A DNA stretch of 64,000 bases from Fontibacillus panacisegetis (GCF_900102215.1 NZ_FNBG01000029.1:1-64000), one strand, 5' to 3'; positions 36,595 to 45,555 are shown, counted from the first letter of the stretch. Notes: a model not told the origin generated them from the letters alone. Numbers and translations: made by a program.

Positions 36595-36789
36595 GAACTG
36601 TTCCCGTCTCCAGTAGGTTATGGGTGTATCTCCATTGATGAAATCCTACACCGTCTGATCGCGGATGGATATAACGACATCGTGGCCATTGAGCATTTTG
36701 ATGCTGCAGATGAGCTTTCCTATATACAAAGATCTGCTGAGTGGCTCCGATCCAGGCTGTCAGGTGGAAGAACGTCAAAAGTGACGTAG
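36595..36789 (+). pseudogene. C-terminal remnant of a sugar phosphate isomerase/epimerase
   Basis: A 64-codon open stretch reads (…)PVGYGCISIDEILHRLIADG, then YNDIVAIEHFDAAD and a YIQRSAEWLRS ending. G-x-IDxxxILxxLxxxGYxxxxxIEH and the final sAEWLR are hallmarks of the C-terminus of xylose-isomerase-like TIM barrels. It begins just after a stop codon, with no start or RBS, so only the tail of the gene survives. Confidence 0.55.
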
Positions 36790-36847
36790 AAATGGTGGAT
36801 AGGGCATCGAACGGGTGAATGAGTCGAGCCACCCGTATTCATGAAAG

Positions 36848-36879
36848 AGCTTAAGCATCCAATGCTAGAGCTTTTTTTT
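36848..36879 (+). terminator. Terminator-like hairpin
   Basis: AGCT-TA-AGCAT-CCA-ATGCT-AG-AGCT followed by TTTTTTT, downstream of the isomerase remnant. Confidence 0.6.
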
Positions 36880-36920
36880 GTTCTCAGCAGGCATTAAAAC
36901 GGCAATTTCCATAAACAGGG

Positions 36921-36952
36921 TTGACGACATTACGAGCACAGTATATACTGTG
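36921..36952 (+). promoter_or_regulatory. Promoter with palindromic operator for the GntR-ABC operon
   Basis: TTGACG (36921-36926), 17-bp spacer, TATACT (36944-36949). The 16-bp perfect palindrome CACAGTATATACTGTG (36937-36952) covers the -10 box, and a further ACAGTAAGCACAG follows at about 36966. This is ideal for repression by the GntR regulator encoded in the same operon. Confidence 0.75.
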
Positions 36953-37004
36953 TATAAAGATATAAACAGTAAGCACAGTGAATGTTAATCAGAGGAAGGG
37001 TTGG

Positions 37005-37730
37005 ATGGCCTTGAAAAGCTGGCAGGATGCGTGGTTCATTTTTTTTAGGGATATACGGAGAGACTGGTTGTATCTCATATTTACAGTATTATTCATGATT
37101 TATACAGGCATTATGCTGGGTAGTATGATTCATTCTCGAATAGAGGCGCAGTTTATACTGAACCCAATGGTAGATATGTTGATGATGATGCTGAGTCCGA
37201 TGATTGGATTTTATTTTACAAGAAGATCATTAAGTTATCTGAAAGAAGATTCACACTCTCAGATGCTAATGTATTATCGTAGCCTTCCGATTCCGACTGA
37301 AATAGTTGTGATGAGCAGATATGTTCAGATGGGAACTGCGATCATAGTTAACGGGATTGTTTTGTACGGTGCAATGTACGTTTTACCGTTTGGGCTGGAC
37401 GATATGAATTTTTCGAATTATCTAGTATTCGTTCTTACATGGATTGGGTTCGCAATGATGATTAATACCATTTACATTCACTTTGAATTATTGAGTAATG
37501 GTCGAGTGTATATGATGATGACATTGCTTATCATGGTATGTACGATAATCCTGGCTTTAATCATTACAGTATTTGATGGTAACGCTGTGATGTATTCGAT
37601 AGAGTGCTCACAGCGATATGGATTTGCATCTCCGTTGATGTGGGGCAGCCTGATTTTAGGATTTATTATGATTGGAACGTTTGGGAAGAAGACGAAATAC
37701 AGACTTGCTCAGCGCAGTTTTGTTAAATGA
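37005..37730 (+). CDS. Integral membrane protein of the yhcE type
   Basis: About 241 residues with six hydrophobic segments, resembling the permease-like first gene of the B. subtilis yhcEFGHI operon. YMYRSLPI-type text (MYYRSLPIPTEIVVMSRY) is typical of ABC-2 type permeases that exchange signals with their ATPase. The gene order membrane protein, GntR, ATPase, ATPase, permease supports this. ATG at 37005 follows GAGGAAGGG; the upstream GTG frame lacks a good RBS. Confidence 0.7.
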   Translation: MALKSWQDAWFIFFRDIRRDWLYLIFTVLFMIYTGIMLGSMIHSRIEAQFILNPMVDMLMMMLSPMIGFYFTRRSLSYLKEDSHSQMLMYYRSLPIPTEIVVMSRYVQMGTAIIVNGIVLYGAMYVLPFGLDDMNFSNYLVFVLTWIGFAMMINTIYIHFELLSNGRVYMMMTLLIMVCTIILALIITVFDGNAVMYSIECSQRYGFASPLMWGSLILGFIMIGTFGKKTKYRLAQRSFVK

Positions 37731-37769
37731 TAGAGCACGGAAGGGGTATGTTGGAGGTGAATGTAAAAG

Positions 37770-38183
37770 GTGTGGATTCCCATTCAAATTAATGAAAACA
37801 GTACTGAGCCATTATATCACCAAATAGAGACGCAGCTTAGGTCACTGATCGTTAGCGGGCAGGTAGAGGAAGGGACGCTTCTTCCTTCAATACGTGAATT
37901 TGCAGGTAATTTGAATTGCAGCGTCATTACAGTCCGGCGTGTATATCAGGATTTGGAGAATGAAGGTCTGCTTCGAACGAAACAAGGTACGGGAACTTTT
38001 GTTGCCAGGGTTGGAAAAGATGAGCGTGATGAATATCGCCGAAATGTAGTGCTGGAAGCGGTAGAGGTTACGGTAGACACTGGTTTATCTGTGCAATATC
38101 CAGAGGATGATCTTAGGGATCTGTTCCTGGAAATTCTAAAGAAGAAATACGGTGAATCTCATAATAAGGGGAATTCCAAATGA
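37770..38183 (+). CDS. GntR-family regulator (YtrA/YhcF type)
   Basis: 137 residues: a winged helix at about 8-75 (EPLYHQIETQLRSLIVSGQV, LLPSIREFAGNLNCSVITVRRVYQDLENEG, GTGTFVA) and a short C-terminal tail rather than a large effector domain. This short form is the YtrA subfamily, which represses its own ABC operon and is often relieved by cell-envelope antibiotics. The palindrome at 36937 is its probable site. Overlaps the next gene by 4 bp. GTG start behind GGAGGTGA. Confidence 0.88.
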   Translation: MWIPIQINENSTEPLYHQIETQLRSLIVSGQVEEGTLLPSIREFAGNLNCSVITVRRVYQDLENEGLLRTKQGTGTFVARVGKDERDEYRRNVVLEAVEVTVDTGLSVQYPEDDLRDLFLEILKKKYGESHNKGNSK

Positions 38184-39103
38184 CAGAGTACTTAATGGAA
38201 CAAGATATAGCAATCGAACTTACTGGGGTGAAGATTACGCGAAGACGGAGAAAAACGATCGGACCAATCAATCTCCGAATTCCACAAGGACACATTGTTG
38301 CCCTGGTTGGACCAAACGGTTCTGGTAAAAGCACTATCATTAATATGATACTTCAGACGATTAGTCCAGATGAGGGAAGTATAACTTGGTTAGGCGAAAC
38401 GTCAAAGACTGCTCTTCCGCTAGAAATCAGACAGCAGATCGCTTACGTTCCAGAGCATCCAATTAATGAAGAGAATTTCATGACTGCGGATGAGGCGGCA
38501 CGCTTCAGATCACATTGGTATCCAAACTGGGATGAGGTACGATTTGATCAATTGATGAGTCGATTTGAAGTGTCTAGACATGAAAGGTTAAACCGTTTGT
38601 CCAAAGGTGAAAGACGGAAATTTGAAATAGCAGCTGCATTTGCGGCTAAACCTAAAATTCTTTTACTGGATGAACCTTCATCAGGGCTGGACCCTTTTGC
38701 ATGGAAGGATATGATCGAGCAGCTCCGATGCTTCATGGAGGGTGAGGATGTTACCGTCATTTTGTCTTCTCATATTGTGGAGGAAGTGAAACGTCTGGCG
38801 GATTATATTGTGTTGGTCAACTCTGGTCAAGTATTAGGGATGGCTGAGAAAGACGCTTTGTTTGCTAACTGGAAGGAAATTTGGGTGCGCGGTGAGCTGG
38901 AAGGATTGGATGGGCTTGAGGCAGATATCCTGAGACGTGATTATGGACCAGCGATGACCAAATTGATTGTACGAGAAAGTGAAGCATTGGAACTGTGGCA
39001 GCATGAAAACCGTATACAAATGGTGAAGAGCCGTAGTCTGGAGCTAGATGAAATTTTAGAAATTTGGATTCAAGGTCACACACCGGATGTTTTATCAAAA
39101 TAG
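38180..39103 (+). CDS. ABC transporter ATPase (YhcG-like)
   Basis: 307 residues. Walker A GPNGSGKST (about 41-49), signature LSKGERRKFEIA, Walker B ILLLDEPSSGLDPF and switch His in LSSHIVEEVKR are all present. LSKGE instead of LSGGQ is common in exporters of the YtrB/EcsA branch. It partners the YhcE-like membrane protein or YhcI-like permease of the same operon. Confidence 0.85.
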   Translation: MTEYLMEQDIAIELTGVKITRRRRKTIGPINLRIPQGHIVALVGPNGSGKSTIINMILQTISPDEGSITWLGETSKTALPLEIRQQIAYVPEHPINEENFMTADEAARFRSHWYPNWDEVRFDQLMSRFEVSRHERLNRLSKGERRKFEIAAAFAAKPKILLLDEPSSGLDPFAWKDMIEQLRCFMEGEDVTVILSSHIVEEVKRLADYIVLVNSGQVLGMAEKDALFANWKEIWVRGELEGLDGLEADILRRDYGPAMTKLIVRESEALELWQHENRIQMVKSRSLELDEILEIWIQGHTPDVLSK

Positions 39104-39120
39104 GAAAAGAGGGTGCCATT

Positions 39121-40026
39121 ATGTCAAAACCTTTAGTTTTGCAGCAGGTTGTTAAGCAATTTGGTGAAAAAACAGCAGTGGATCAAATATCTTTTCAGGT
39201 TGAAGAAGGGGAAATATACGGATTGCTCGGTGCAAATGGAGCGGGCAAGACAACAACGATGCGGATGGTGCTTGGTCTGATCTATCCGGATGGTGGAGAA
39301 ATCACATATAACGGTAAGCCATATGGTAAAGAGCTGCAACGAGAATTGGGTTACCTGCCTGAAGAGCGCGGTTTATATCCGAAAGTAAAAGTTAGCGATC
39401 AAATTATTTATTTGGCTAAATTACGTGGAATGCCTGCGGCTGAAGCGGATAAAAATTTACGGTACTGGCTCGATCGATTTGAGGTGCCGGAGTATTACGA
39501 TAAAAAAATTGAAGAATTGTCCAAAGGGAATCAGCAGAAAATGGGTTTTATCGCCGCAGTTGTGCATAAGCCGAAAATCGTCATCATGGATGAAGCATTT
39601 AGCGGACTGGACCCAGTTAATGTAGAGTTGCTTAAGGCCACTGTAAAAGAGCTTCGTGATCAAGGAACAAGTATTTTGTTCTCAACACACCGAATGGAGC
39701 ATGTCGAAGAATTGTGCCGCAATATTACCATTCTGGATCGTTCCAAGACCGTGCTTCAAGGAAATATTCGGGAGATTAAGAAGCGGTATCCGCGAGAGGA
39801 AGTTTTGCTTCATACGACAGGTGAAGTAACCGGACTGGAATCAATATCCGGAGTAGACTCGGTAGAACGTAAGGAACGGGGATATTTGGTCAGAATCTCA
39901 GAAGTAGCAGCGGCTAAGTTGATCCTGCGTAAAGCGATGGAAGATAGCGAAGTGGAACATTTTGAAATCAAGGAACCAACCTTAAATCAAATCTTTATTA
40001 AAGAAGTAGGTGAATCTAATGAATAG
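39121..40026 (+). CDS. ABC transporter ATPase, NatA/YhcH type
   Basis: About 301 residues. Walker A GANGAGKTT (about 41-49), GYLPEERGLYPK (typical of NatA/YhcH), signature LSKGNQQKMGFIAA, Walker B IVIMDEAFSGLDP and STHRMEHVE. The ~80-residue C-terminal domain is of the DUF4162 kind. It works with the NatB-like permease next to it. ATG behind GAGGGTG. Confidence 0.88.
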   Translation: MSKPLVLQQVVKQFGEKTAVDQISFQVEEGEIYGLLGANGAGKTTTMRMVLGLIYPDGGEITYNGKPYGKELQRELGYLPEERGLYPKVKVSDQIIYLAKLRGMPAAEADKNLRYWLDRFEVPEYYDKKIEELSKGNQQKMGFIAAVVHKPKIVIMDEAFSGLDPVNVELLKATVKELRDQGTSILFSTHRMEHVEELCRNITILDRSKTVLQGNIREIKKRYPREEVLLHTTGEVTGLESISGVDSVERKERGYLVRISEVAAAKLILRKAMEDSEVEHFEIKEPTLNQIFIKEVGESNE

Positions 40027-41311
40027 AATGGGCGCAGTTATTCGTTTTACATTCATGAATAAAGTAAAGACAAAGTCGTTCCTTATAACGACGTTAGTAT
40101 TGCTGCTTCTCGTAACTGTGGGTCTTAATATACCATACTTCATTGATAAATTCTCAGGCAATGATGATTCTGGAACGAAAATAGGAATTGTGCTTGAAAA
40201 TCAACCGGAAATTGCTGCGTCATTGAAATCATATCAGGATAAAGCAAAGGCTGCTTCCTATACTTTTGTTGAATATGACAAGGGTGATGCACAGGGCCTG
40301 AAACAAGAGATTGATAAGGGGAATATTGACGGTTATCTGTGGTTTGATAATAGTGAAGGCGGAGTATTTCCTGCGGTAAGCTACGTTTCCAATGATGAGA
40401 GCTTAAGTAATGGAATCTACACATTTCTGCAAGCTGCTCTGCAAAGCGTAAAAGCAGAGTATATCACGAAAGGGGCGCTTAGTGATGAGCAGATCGCCGC
40501 ACTTACAGCGCCGGTAAACATAGAATCACAGCAAGTGAAAAATTCAGTAGATGGCGGAAGTGCAAATGATCCGAAGTCGGATAATGAGCCAACAAAAGCT
40601 ATAAATTACGGTGTAGTTTATATACTGATCATTTTGTTCTTCATGACCAGTATGATGACCGGAAATATGATCGCTGCTGAAGTGACGGCAGAGAAAAGCT
40701 CGCGAATTATGGAAATTTTGATTACGAGCGTATCTCCTTTAGTTCAAATGTTCGGAAAAATTCTAGGTATGTTCCTTGTAGGGTTATTTCAAATCCTGTT
40801 GTTTATCGCGGTGATCGGAATCAACGTTTCACTGCCGCATAATCAAGGTGTGTTGGCTGAGTTTGATCTTAATCTCTCACAAATTAATCTCGAAGTACTT
40901 ATCCTTGGCCTGATCTTCTATGTTCTTGGTTACTTCTTGTATGCGACACTGTTTGCCGCGGTTGGCTCTTTGGTCAGTCGGACTGAGGAATTAGGACAGG
41001 CGGTTATGCCGATAACGATGATTTCGCTGGTAGCATTCTATATTGGTATTTTCAGCATGGGGGCGCCAAATTCACTGTTGCTCAAGGTATGCTCATATAT
41101 TCCGTTTGTTTCTCCGGTCTCTATGATTATTCGAGTAGGTTTGGGAGATACACCGGTATGGGAAATTATAATTTCACTTTTGATTCTTGTCGCAGGTATT
41201 TTCGTATTCGGATGGTTGTCGGCTAAAATTTATCGCACAGGCGTGCTGCTTTACGGTAAACGTCCTACATTCAAAGAGCTTCGCAAAGCTATGAAGGCTT
41301 ATAAAATTTAG
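40019..41311 (+). CDS. ABC transporter permease, NatB/YhcI type
   Basis: 430 residues: one N-terminal membrane helix (about 20-42), a large extracytoplasmic domain (about 43-195), and five to six C-terminal helices. MTGNMIAAEVTAEKSSRIMEILI followed by the SVSPLVQMFGKI tail is the ABC-2 NatB signature. It probably exports Na+ or a toxic compound. Overlaps the ATPase gene by 8 bp; ATG at 40019 chosen because AGTAGGTGA lies 7 bp before it. Confidence 0.88.
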   Translation: MNRMGAVIRFTFMNKVKTKSFLITTLVLLLLVTVGLNIPYFIDKFSGNDDSGTKIGIVLENQPEIAASLKSYQDKAKAASYTFVEYDKGDAQGLKQEIDKGNIDGYLWFDNSEGGVFPAVSYVSNDESLSNGIYTFLQAALQSVKAEYITKGALSDEQIAALTAPVNIESQQVKNSVDGGSANDPKSDNEPTKAINYGVVYILIILFFMTSMMTGNMIAAEVTAEKSSRIMEILITSVSPLVQMFGKILGMFLVGLFQILLFIAVIGINVSLPHNQGVLAEFDLNLSQINLEVLILGLIFYVLGYFLYATLFAAVGSLVSRTEELGQAVMPITMISLVAFYIGIFSMGAPNSLLLKVCSYIPFVSPVSMIIRVGLGDTPVWEIIISLLILVAGIFVFGWLSAKIYRTGVLLYGKRPTFKELRKAMKAYKI

Positions 41312-41333
41312 GGAAATTGAGGAGGAGTATAAA

Positions 41334-41525
41334 ATGAAACAAGGAATGAAACAGATACATTGGACACTAATTGCAGGTATGCTACTTTCGTTGGGAGCTA
41401 TTGTGATTAGACGTACAGATCTAGAAATTGGTGATTTCACCTCTGGTATGTTAAGCGGATTGACGATTGTGCTTATCATTAACGGCATTGTTCAATTTGC
41501 TAAGAATCGGGCAGTGGTAAAGTAA
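41334..41525 (+). CDS. Small membrane protein, last gene of ABC operon, 63 aa
   Basis: Two hydrophobic segments (about 9-25 and 38-54) separated by an RRTDLEIGD loop; RBS GAGGAG. Function unknown. Its last 17 codons and the following terminator are duplicated at 62974, on the far side of the carbohydrate island. Confidence 0.7.
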   Translation: MKQGMKQIHWTLIAGMLLSLGAIVIRRTDLEIGDFTSGMLSGLTIVLIINGIVQFAKNRAVVK

Positions 41526-41616
41526 AGGATTTGGGGTAATACAATAACGTCATGTGATTACTGTAAGACGCAGTGCGGAAAAGTGGTTGGATTTCAGCTT
41601 ATCTGCACTGCGTTTT
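41474..41616. repeat. Left flanking direct repeat of the carbohydrate island
   Basis: It covers the 3' end of the 63-aa gene and a terminator hairpin (ACGCAGTGCGGA...CTGCACTGCGTTTT, 41568-41616). About nine bases in ten match 62974-63114 in direct orientation; the first 38 bases are identical. Confidence 0.9.
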
Positions 41617-41694
41617 GCTCGAACTATCTATTCTAGCATTAAGCGAAGCCAACTTCCCCTTTCGCCAAATCTTCCTCGCTTTCCAGCAGCATTA

Positions 41695-41757
41695 GCGAAT
41701 ATCTCATCGTAGAAGTTCAAACAAATCCGAGCGATTTCTTAAAAATTCAATGAATAA
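41695..41757 (+). pseudogene. Decayed C-terminal tail of a YesN/AraC-type response regulator
   Basis: Read in frame, this stretch gives NISS*KFKQIRAIS*KFNE*, which lines up with YFSRVFKKITGVSPKRFNG at the end of the intact regulator at 47358-48962. It carries two internal stops. It lies directly before the first binding-protein gene, exactly where the intact regulator lies before the second. It is therefore a relic of a duplicated regulator gene. Confidence 0.6.
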
Positions 41758-41761
41758 CCGT

Positions 41762-41800
41762 AAAAAGTTCACTTTTTCATTAAAAAGTGAACTTTTCCGT
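41762..41800 (+). terminator. Terminator of the decayed regulator
   Basis: AAAAAGTTCACTTTTT-CAT-TAAAAAGTGAACTTTT-CCGTTTT. A near-identical copy follows the intact regulator at 48968. Confidence 0.75.
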
Positions 41801-41950
41801 TTTATGATCGAACTATATTCAGCAACATCATCAATATAAGTGAATATCGAATAAGAAAGTGCAGGATTTCGATAGTAATTGCATTAAGAGCAAAAAAAAA
41901 ATGTTCTATACTAATTTCAGTAAATAAAATTCATCATTTGGAGGGCAAAA

Positions 41951-43321
41951 ATGAAGAGGCTCACGAGAATACTTTCATTGATGCTGGTTGGAATCATGAT
42001 GACAGGTCTTGTCGCAGCGTGCGGTAATAATTCATCGTCAAATTCCCCGGCCAATTCGCCAAGTTCAAGCAATGCGTCAAGTTCCGACGAGACGAAGGAA
42101 GAGCCGGTCACAATTAAAATATTTTTGGATTCGGCAAAATCCAAAAATAATGTGTATCTGGACACGATCTCAGAATACAATGCGCTTGGTGGTGACCAGG
42201 TTGAAATGAATGTGTTGCCTGGAGATGGAGTAGCGGCTGTTCAGAAAATGAATATTTTGATGGGGTCAGGCGATTCCACAGATGTAGTCATACTTGATAA
42301 TCCGATCATTCAGAAGAAATATGTAGAGGCAGGATATCTTGCTCCATTGAATGATTTGGCTAACAATGCGAGCGTCGATCTGGGGAAAATCTATGGTCAA
42401 TATCTTCCTAAAGAGGATGACGGAAATTCCTATTATCTGAGAACGGATATCGGTCAATGGTATGTCTTTTACAATAAAAAAATATTTGATGATGCCAACG
42501 TACCATATCCTTCCGGCAAATGGACGTGGAGTGAATATATCGAAACGGCTAAAAAGCTGACAAACGCTGATAAAAAAATCTATGGTTCCCTTATGCTGGA
42601 CTACGATAATTATCTATATTTTACAGCAAGACAAAAGGATGTGCCAACTTATAAGGAAGACGGAATGTCAAATTACGACGACCCGGCTTATAAGGAAGCA
42701 TTGCAATTCTTTGCGGATTTGGGCAATGTTCACAAAATTCAACCGAGCTGGCTCGAATTTAAAACGCAGAGGGTTGCATGGGATGCCTTTATGACTGGAA
42801 ATTATGGCATGCATCTGATCGGAAGCTGGTACATGGGAATAATAACCGATATGGAGACGTATCCGATTAACTGGAAATGGGGTATTACGCAAGTACCTGT
42901 ACCGGATTCTGGCGATGGAGACCGGACATTAGTGGCCGGAGCGGCGTTCGGAGTAAACAGCAAATCCAAGCATAAAGAGGCTGCGTTTAAATTTATCAAC
43001 TACATGTCGCAAAACATATACAAGAAAAACAAGGCGATTCCACCGATGGAAAATGTAAGCGATGCTGATAAGACAGCATTACTTCAAGGAATTGTGGATT
43101 CCTCCAATGGAAGTGTCACCGTTGACGAACTGAACAAAGTCATATTTGATAGCGGCTTGGGCGTTGCAGATGAAAAGATTTCCGGGCCGGGATCTTCTGT
43201 AATCAGCCAAACGGTTCTCCAGGAAGGCGAACTTTACATGGTCGGGCAAAAATCGCTGGATGATGCCATTCAAGCGATCAAGAAAAAATCCGATGAGGCC
43301 ATACAATCAGAAGAAGAATAA
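41951..43321 (+). CDS. Extracellular sugar-binding lipoprotein, copy 1
   Basis: 456 residues, family 1 solute-binding protein of an ABC importer: lipoprotein signal with lipobox GLVAAC (Cys about 24), a Ser/Asn-rich tether, then the two-lobe binding domain starting EEPVTIKIFLDSAKSK. About 90% identical to the protein at 49158-50528. The ligand is unknown; the setting suggests a plant-derived oligosaccharide. The -10 TATACT upstream lacks a good -35, consistent with activation by the AraC-type regulator. RBS GGAGGG. A stem-loop separates it from the permease genes. Confidence 0.92.
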   Translation: MKRLTRILSLMLVGIMMTGLVAACGNNSSSNSPANSPSSSNASSSDETKEEPVTIKIFLDSAKSKNNVYLDTISEYNALGGDQVEMNVLPGDGVAAVQKMNILMGSGDSTDVVILDNPIIQKKYVEAGYLAPLNDLANNASVDLGKIYGQYLPKEDDGNSYYLRTDIGQWYVFYNKKIFDDANVPYPSGKWTWSEYIETAKKLTNADKKIYGSLMLDYDNYLYFTARQKDVPTYKEDGMSNYDDPAYKEALQFFADLGNVHKIQPSWLEFKTQRVAWDAFMTGNYGMHLIGSWYMGIITDMETYPINWKWGITQVPVPDSGDGDRTLVAGAAFGVNSKSKHKEAAFKFINYMSQNIYKKNKAIPPMENVSDADKTALLQGIVDSSNGSVTVDELNKVIFDSGLGVADEKISGPGSSVISQTVLQEGELYMVGQKSLDDAIQAIKKKSDEAIQSEEE

Positions 43322-43352
43322 AACAATCAGCACCATATTTTAGAGGAAATAA

Positions 43353-43398
43353 GCACCAACAAGGTGAGAAATTGATCAACTTCTCATCTTGTTGGTAC
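43353..43398 (+). terminator. Hairpin between binding-protein and permease genes
   Basis: CACCAACAAGgTGAGAA pairs with TTCTCAtCTTGTTGGT. It has no T-run, so it probably attenuates read-through or protects the 3' end, giving more binding protein than permease. Duplicated at 50561. Confidence 0.65.
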
Positions 43399-43417
43399 AA
43401 ATAGTGAGGTTTTCGTA

Positions 43418-44308
43418 ATGAGTAAAATAAAAAAACCATCGTCTGAGGAATTATCCGCCATACTTTTTTTAGCACCGATCTTTATTGGGTTTTTCATTTT
43501 TATTCTGATACCTATTCTATTCACAGTTGTTCTTAGTTTTGTGGATTATAATAAGGTCGGACCTTTGAATATGGATTTTGTCGGTTTGAAAAATTATATA
43601 AATGTATTTTCCGACGAACAAGCTATGAACGGCTATCTGCAAAGTTTGTACTTCTCAATAATATACGTGCCCGTGATGCTTATTTTGTCCTTATTGCTGG
43701 CGATCTTGATTAACAAGAGCTTTTACTTTAGGACAGCAACTCGAACGTTGATCTTCATGCCGTATGTATCGAATGTTACTGCAGTGGCGATGGTATGGTC
43801 ATTAATATTTGATCCGCTCAATGGGCCTATCAACCAGTTGTTAGAGCTCATGGGTGTATCTAACCCTCCACTTTGGTTTGGCGGAGTGAATACTTCCTTG
43901 ATCTCGGTCATTATTGTCAATGTCTGGATCAACCTGGCTTTCCAAACTATTGTCTTTCTGGCAGCCTTGCAAGGGGTGTCAAAGGACCTTTATGAGTCAG
44001 CCTCTATCGATGGGGCCGGAACATGGAGAAAATTCATAAGCATTACAGTTCCTTCAATATCGCCAATCACTTTTTTCTTGGTCATTACAACTTTGATAGG
44101 GTCGTTTCAAAACTATGCTATCGTCAAGTTGCTTACAAATGGAGGTCCTGGCACGTCCTCAAGGGTAATATCGTTAAACATCTATGAAGAAGCCTTCACC
44201 TTTAATAGATACAGTTTTGCTTCAGCACAAGCGATGTTACTGTTTCTAGTTATTCTTATTATCACTCTAATACAATGGAAGTGGCAAAAAAAATGGGCAC
44301 AAAATTGA
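43418..44308 (+). CDS. Sugar ABC transporter permease 1 (MalF type)
   Basis: 296 residues with six membrane helices. The EAA loop reads LYESASIDGAGTWRKFISIT (about 190-210). Pairs with the following permease. No ATP-binding subunit is encoded anywhere in the island, so a shared MsmX-type ATPase must energise it. RBS GTGAGG; 15-bp overlap with the next gene. Confidence 0.92.
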   Translation: MSKIKKPSSEELSAILFLAPIFIGFFIFILIPILFTVVLSFVDYNKVGPLNMDFVGLKNYINVFSDEQAMNGYLQSLYFSIIYVPVMLILSLLLAILINKSFYFRTATRTLIFMPYVSNVTAVAMVWSLIFDPLNGPINQLLELMGVSNPPLWFGGVNTSLISVIIVNVWINLAFQTIVFLAALQGVSKDLYESASIDGAGTWRKFISITVPSISPITFFLVITTLIGSFQNYAIVKLLTNGGPGTSSRVISLNIYEEAFTFNRYSFASAQAMLLFLVILIITLIQWKWQKKWAQN

Positions 44309-45144
44309 CTTTAAAAAGTTCCTCCATGAACTATAAAAAGCTGCTTTTTTCCGTGATTATGCTTCTCGTTGGAATCCTGATGATTGTACCTTTTATCATT
44401 ATGATTTCGTCATCATTCAAAACCCAGGCCATGGTCTTCGAAAGTCCATTCACCACAATTATTCCTGAAACAATCACTTGGGAAAACTATTCAAGCATTT
44501 TTAAAGATGAATATTACTTTGGTTGGTACTTTAATAGCCTTCGAGTTGTCGTTTTGACGATTGTCCTAAGAGGAATATTTGTAACGATGGCAGCTTATGC
44601 CTTTGCAAAAATTGAATTCAGGTTAAAAAATGTATTATTCATGGTATTTATTTCAACCATGATGATTACGCCGGATACTACGATAGTATCAAGGTTCCTG
44701 TTTTACAAAAATATCGGTCTGACCGATTCGTATTGGGCACTTGTATTGCCGGCAGCATTTGATGTTTATTTTATCTTTATGCTAAGACAATTTATGATGG
44801 GTATTCCCAAAGAATTATCTGAAGCAGCAGTTCTTGACGGGTGCGGACATTTCAGAATATATTCCAAAATTATAATGCCGCTTATCAAGCCTCCTCTGGT
44901 AACTATGGTCCTGTTTACGTTCATTTGGTCATGGAATGATTATGCCAACCCGTATGTTTTTATTAACACTATTAAAAGCCAGACTTTAACTGTCGGACTG
45001 ACAACTTTCCAGGGACTGGGCGGGGCGAACTACGCTTTGCAAATGGCTGGCGCCACCTTGGCAGTCATACCTACTGTGGTATTATTTAGTTTCCTCCAAA
45101 AATATTTTGTGGAAGGCATTGCTTCAACTGGTGTAAAAGGTTAG
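44293..45144 (+). CDS. Sugar ABC transporter permease 2 (MalG type)
   Basis: 283 residues with six membrane helices. The EAA loop reads ELSEAAVLDGCGHFRIYSKI (about 178-197). MalG/UgpE family. The start at 44293 is chosen for GGAAGTGG 7 bp upstream; ATG 44275 is the alternative. After it, instead of a third transport gene, comes a 5S rRNA-like segment. Confidence 0.92.
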   Translation: MGTKLTLKSSSMNYKKLLFSVIMLLVGILMIVPFIIMISSSFKTQAMVFESPFTTIIPETITWENYSSIFKDEYYFGWYFNSLRVVVLTIVLRGIFVTMAAYAFAKIEFRLKNVLFMVFISTMMITPDTTIVSRFLFYKNIGLTDSYWALVLPAAFDVYFIFMLRQFMMGIPKELSEAAVLDGCGHFRIYSKIIMPLIKPPLVTMVLFTFIWSWNDYANPYVFINTIKSQTLTVGLTTFQGLGGANYALQMAGATLAVIPTVVLFSFLQKYFVEGIASTGVKG

Positions 45145-45145
45145 G

Positions 45146-45276
45146 TGCATTCCGCGATAGCCTCATGATGTGATGACGGAGGGCTTTACACGTACCCATC
45201 CCGAACACGACCGTTTAGCCCTCCAGCGCTGATGGTACTTGAACCGAAGAGTTCCGGGAGAACAGGAAGCAGCCAA
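45146..45276 (+). pseudogene. Degenerate 5S rRNA-like gene
   Basis: CGCGATAGC, a 15-nt insertion, then CGGAGGGCTTTACACGTACC, CATCCCGAACACGACCGTTT, AGCCCTCCAGCGCTGATGGT and a GGGAGAACAGGA end match a Bacillales 5S rRNA in order. B. subtilis 5S has CCGAACACGGAAGTTAAGC, CAGCGCCGATGGTA and GAGAGTAGGA in the same positions. The terminal helix I (GGTGGCG/CGCCGCC) is lost and loops are altered, so it is not a working rRNA. It has its own terminator. No 16S, 23S or tRNA sequence is nearby. Confidence 0.75.
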
Positions 45277-45284
45277 TCAAGTAG

Positions 45285-45318
45285 AAAGCACTGCCGAATA
45301 TGGGTAGTGCTTTTTTTC
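45285..45318 (+). terminator. Terminator after the 5S-like segment
   Basis: AAAGCACTgCC-GAATAT-GGgtAGTGCTTTTTTTCT. The stretch from here to 45540 shows no gene that I can support. Confidence 0.85.
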
Positions 45319-45555
45319 TAGTGGTTTTAGCCATTAAGCTCGTGAAGCGGAAGAAGATTGACTTGTTTATCTCGAACCGCGCCAGATTCATATATGTCCT
45401 GCTTGCAGGCCAATAATTAAACAATTGAAATATCTTAAATCACTTTTTCCTAGGTATTTACTTTGATAAAATATACATATGTTTTGAGAGCAAGCCCTTT
45501 CGTATTCTTCGTGAATAATCTGACTTTGCGAATAGATTTTAAGGTGGAGGATATC

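Noticed and set aside
45215-45424. 69-aa minus-strand frame
   Set aside because: Runs antisense through the 5S-like segment and its terminator.
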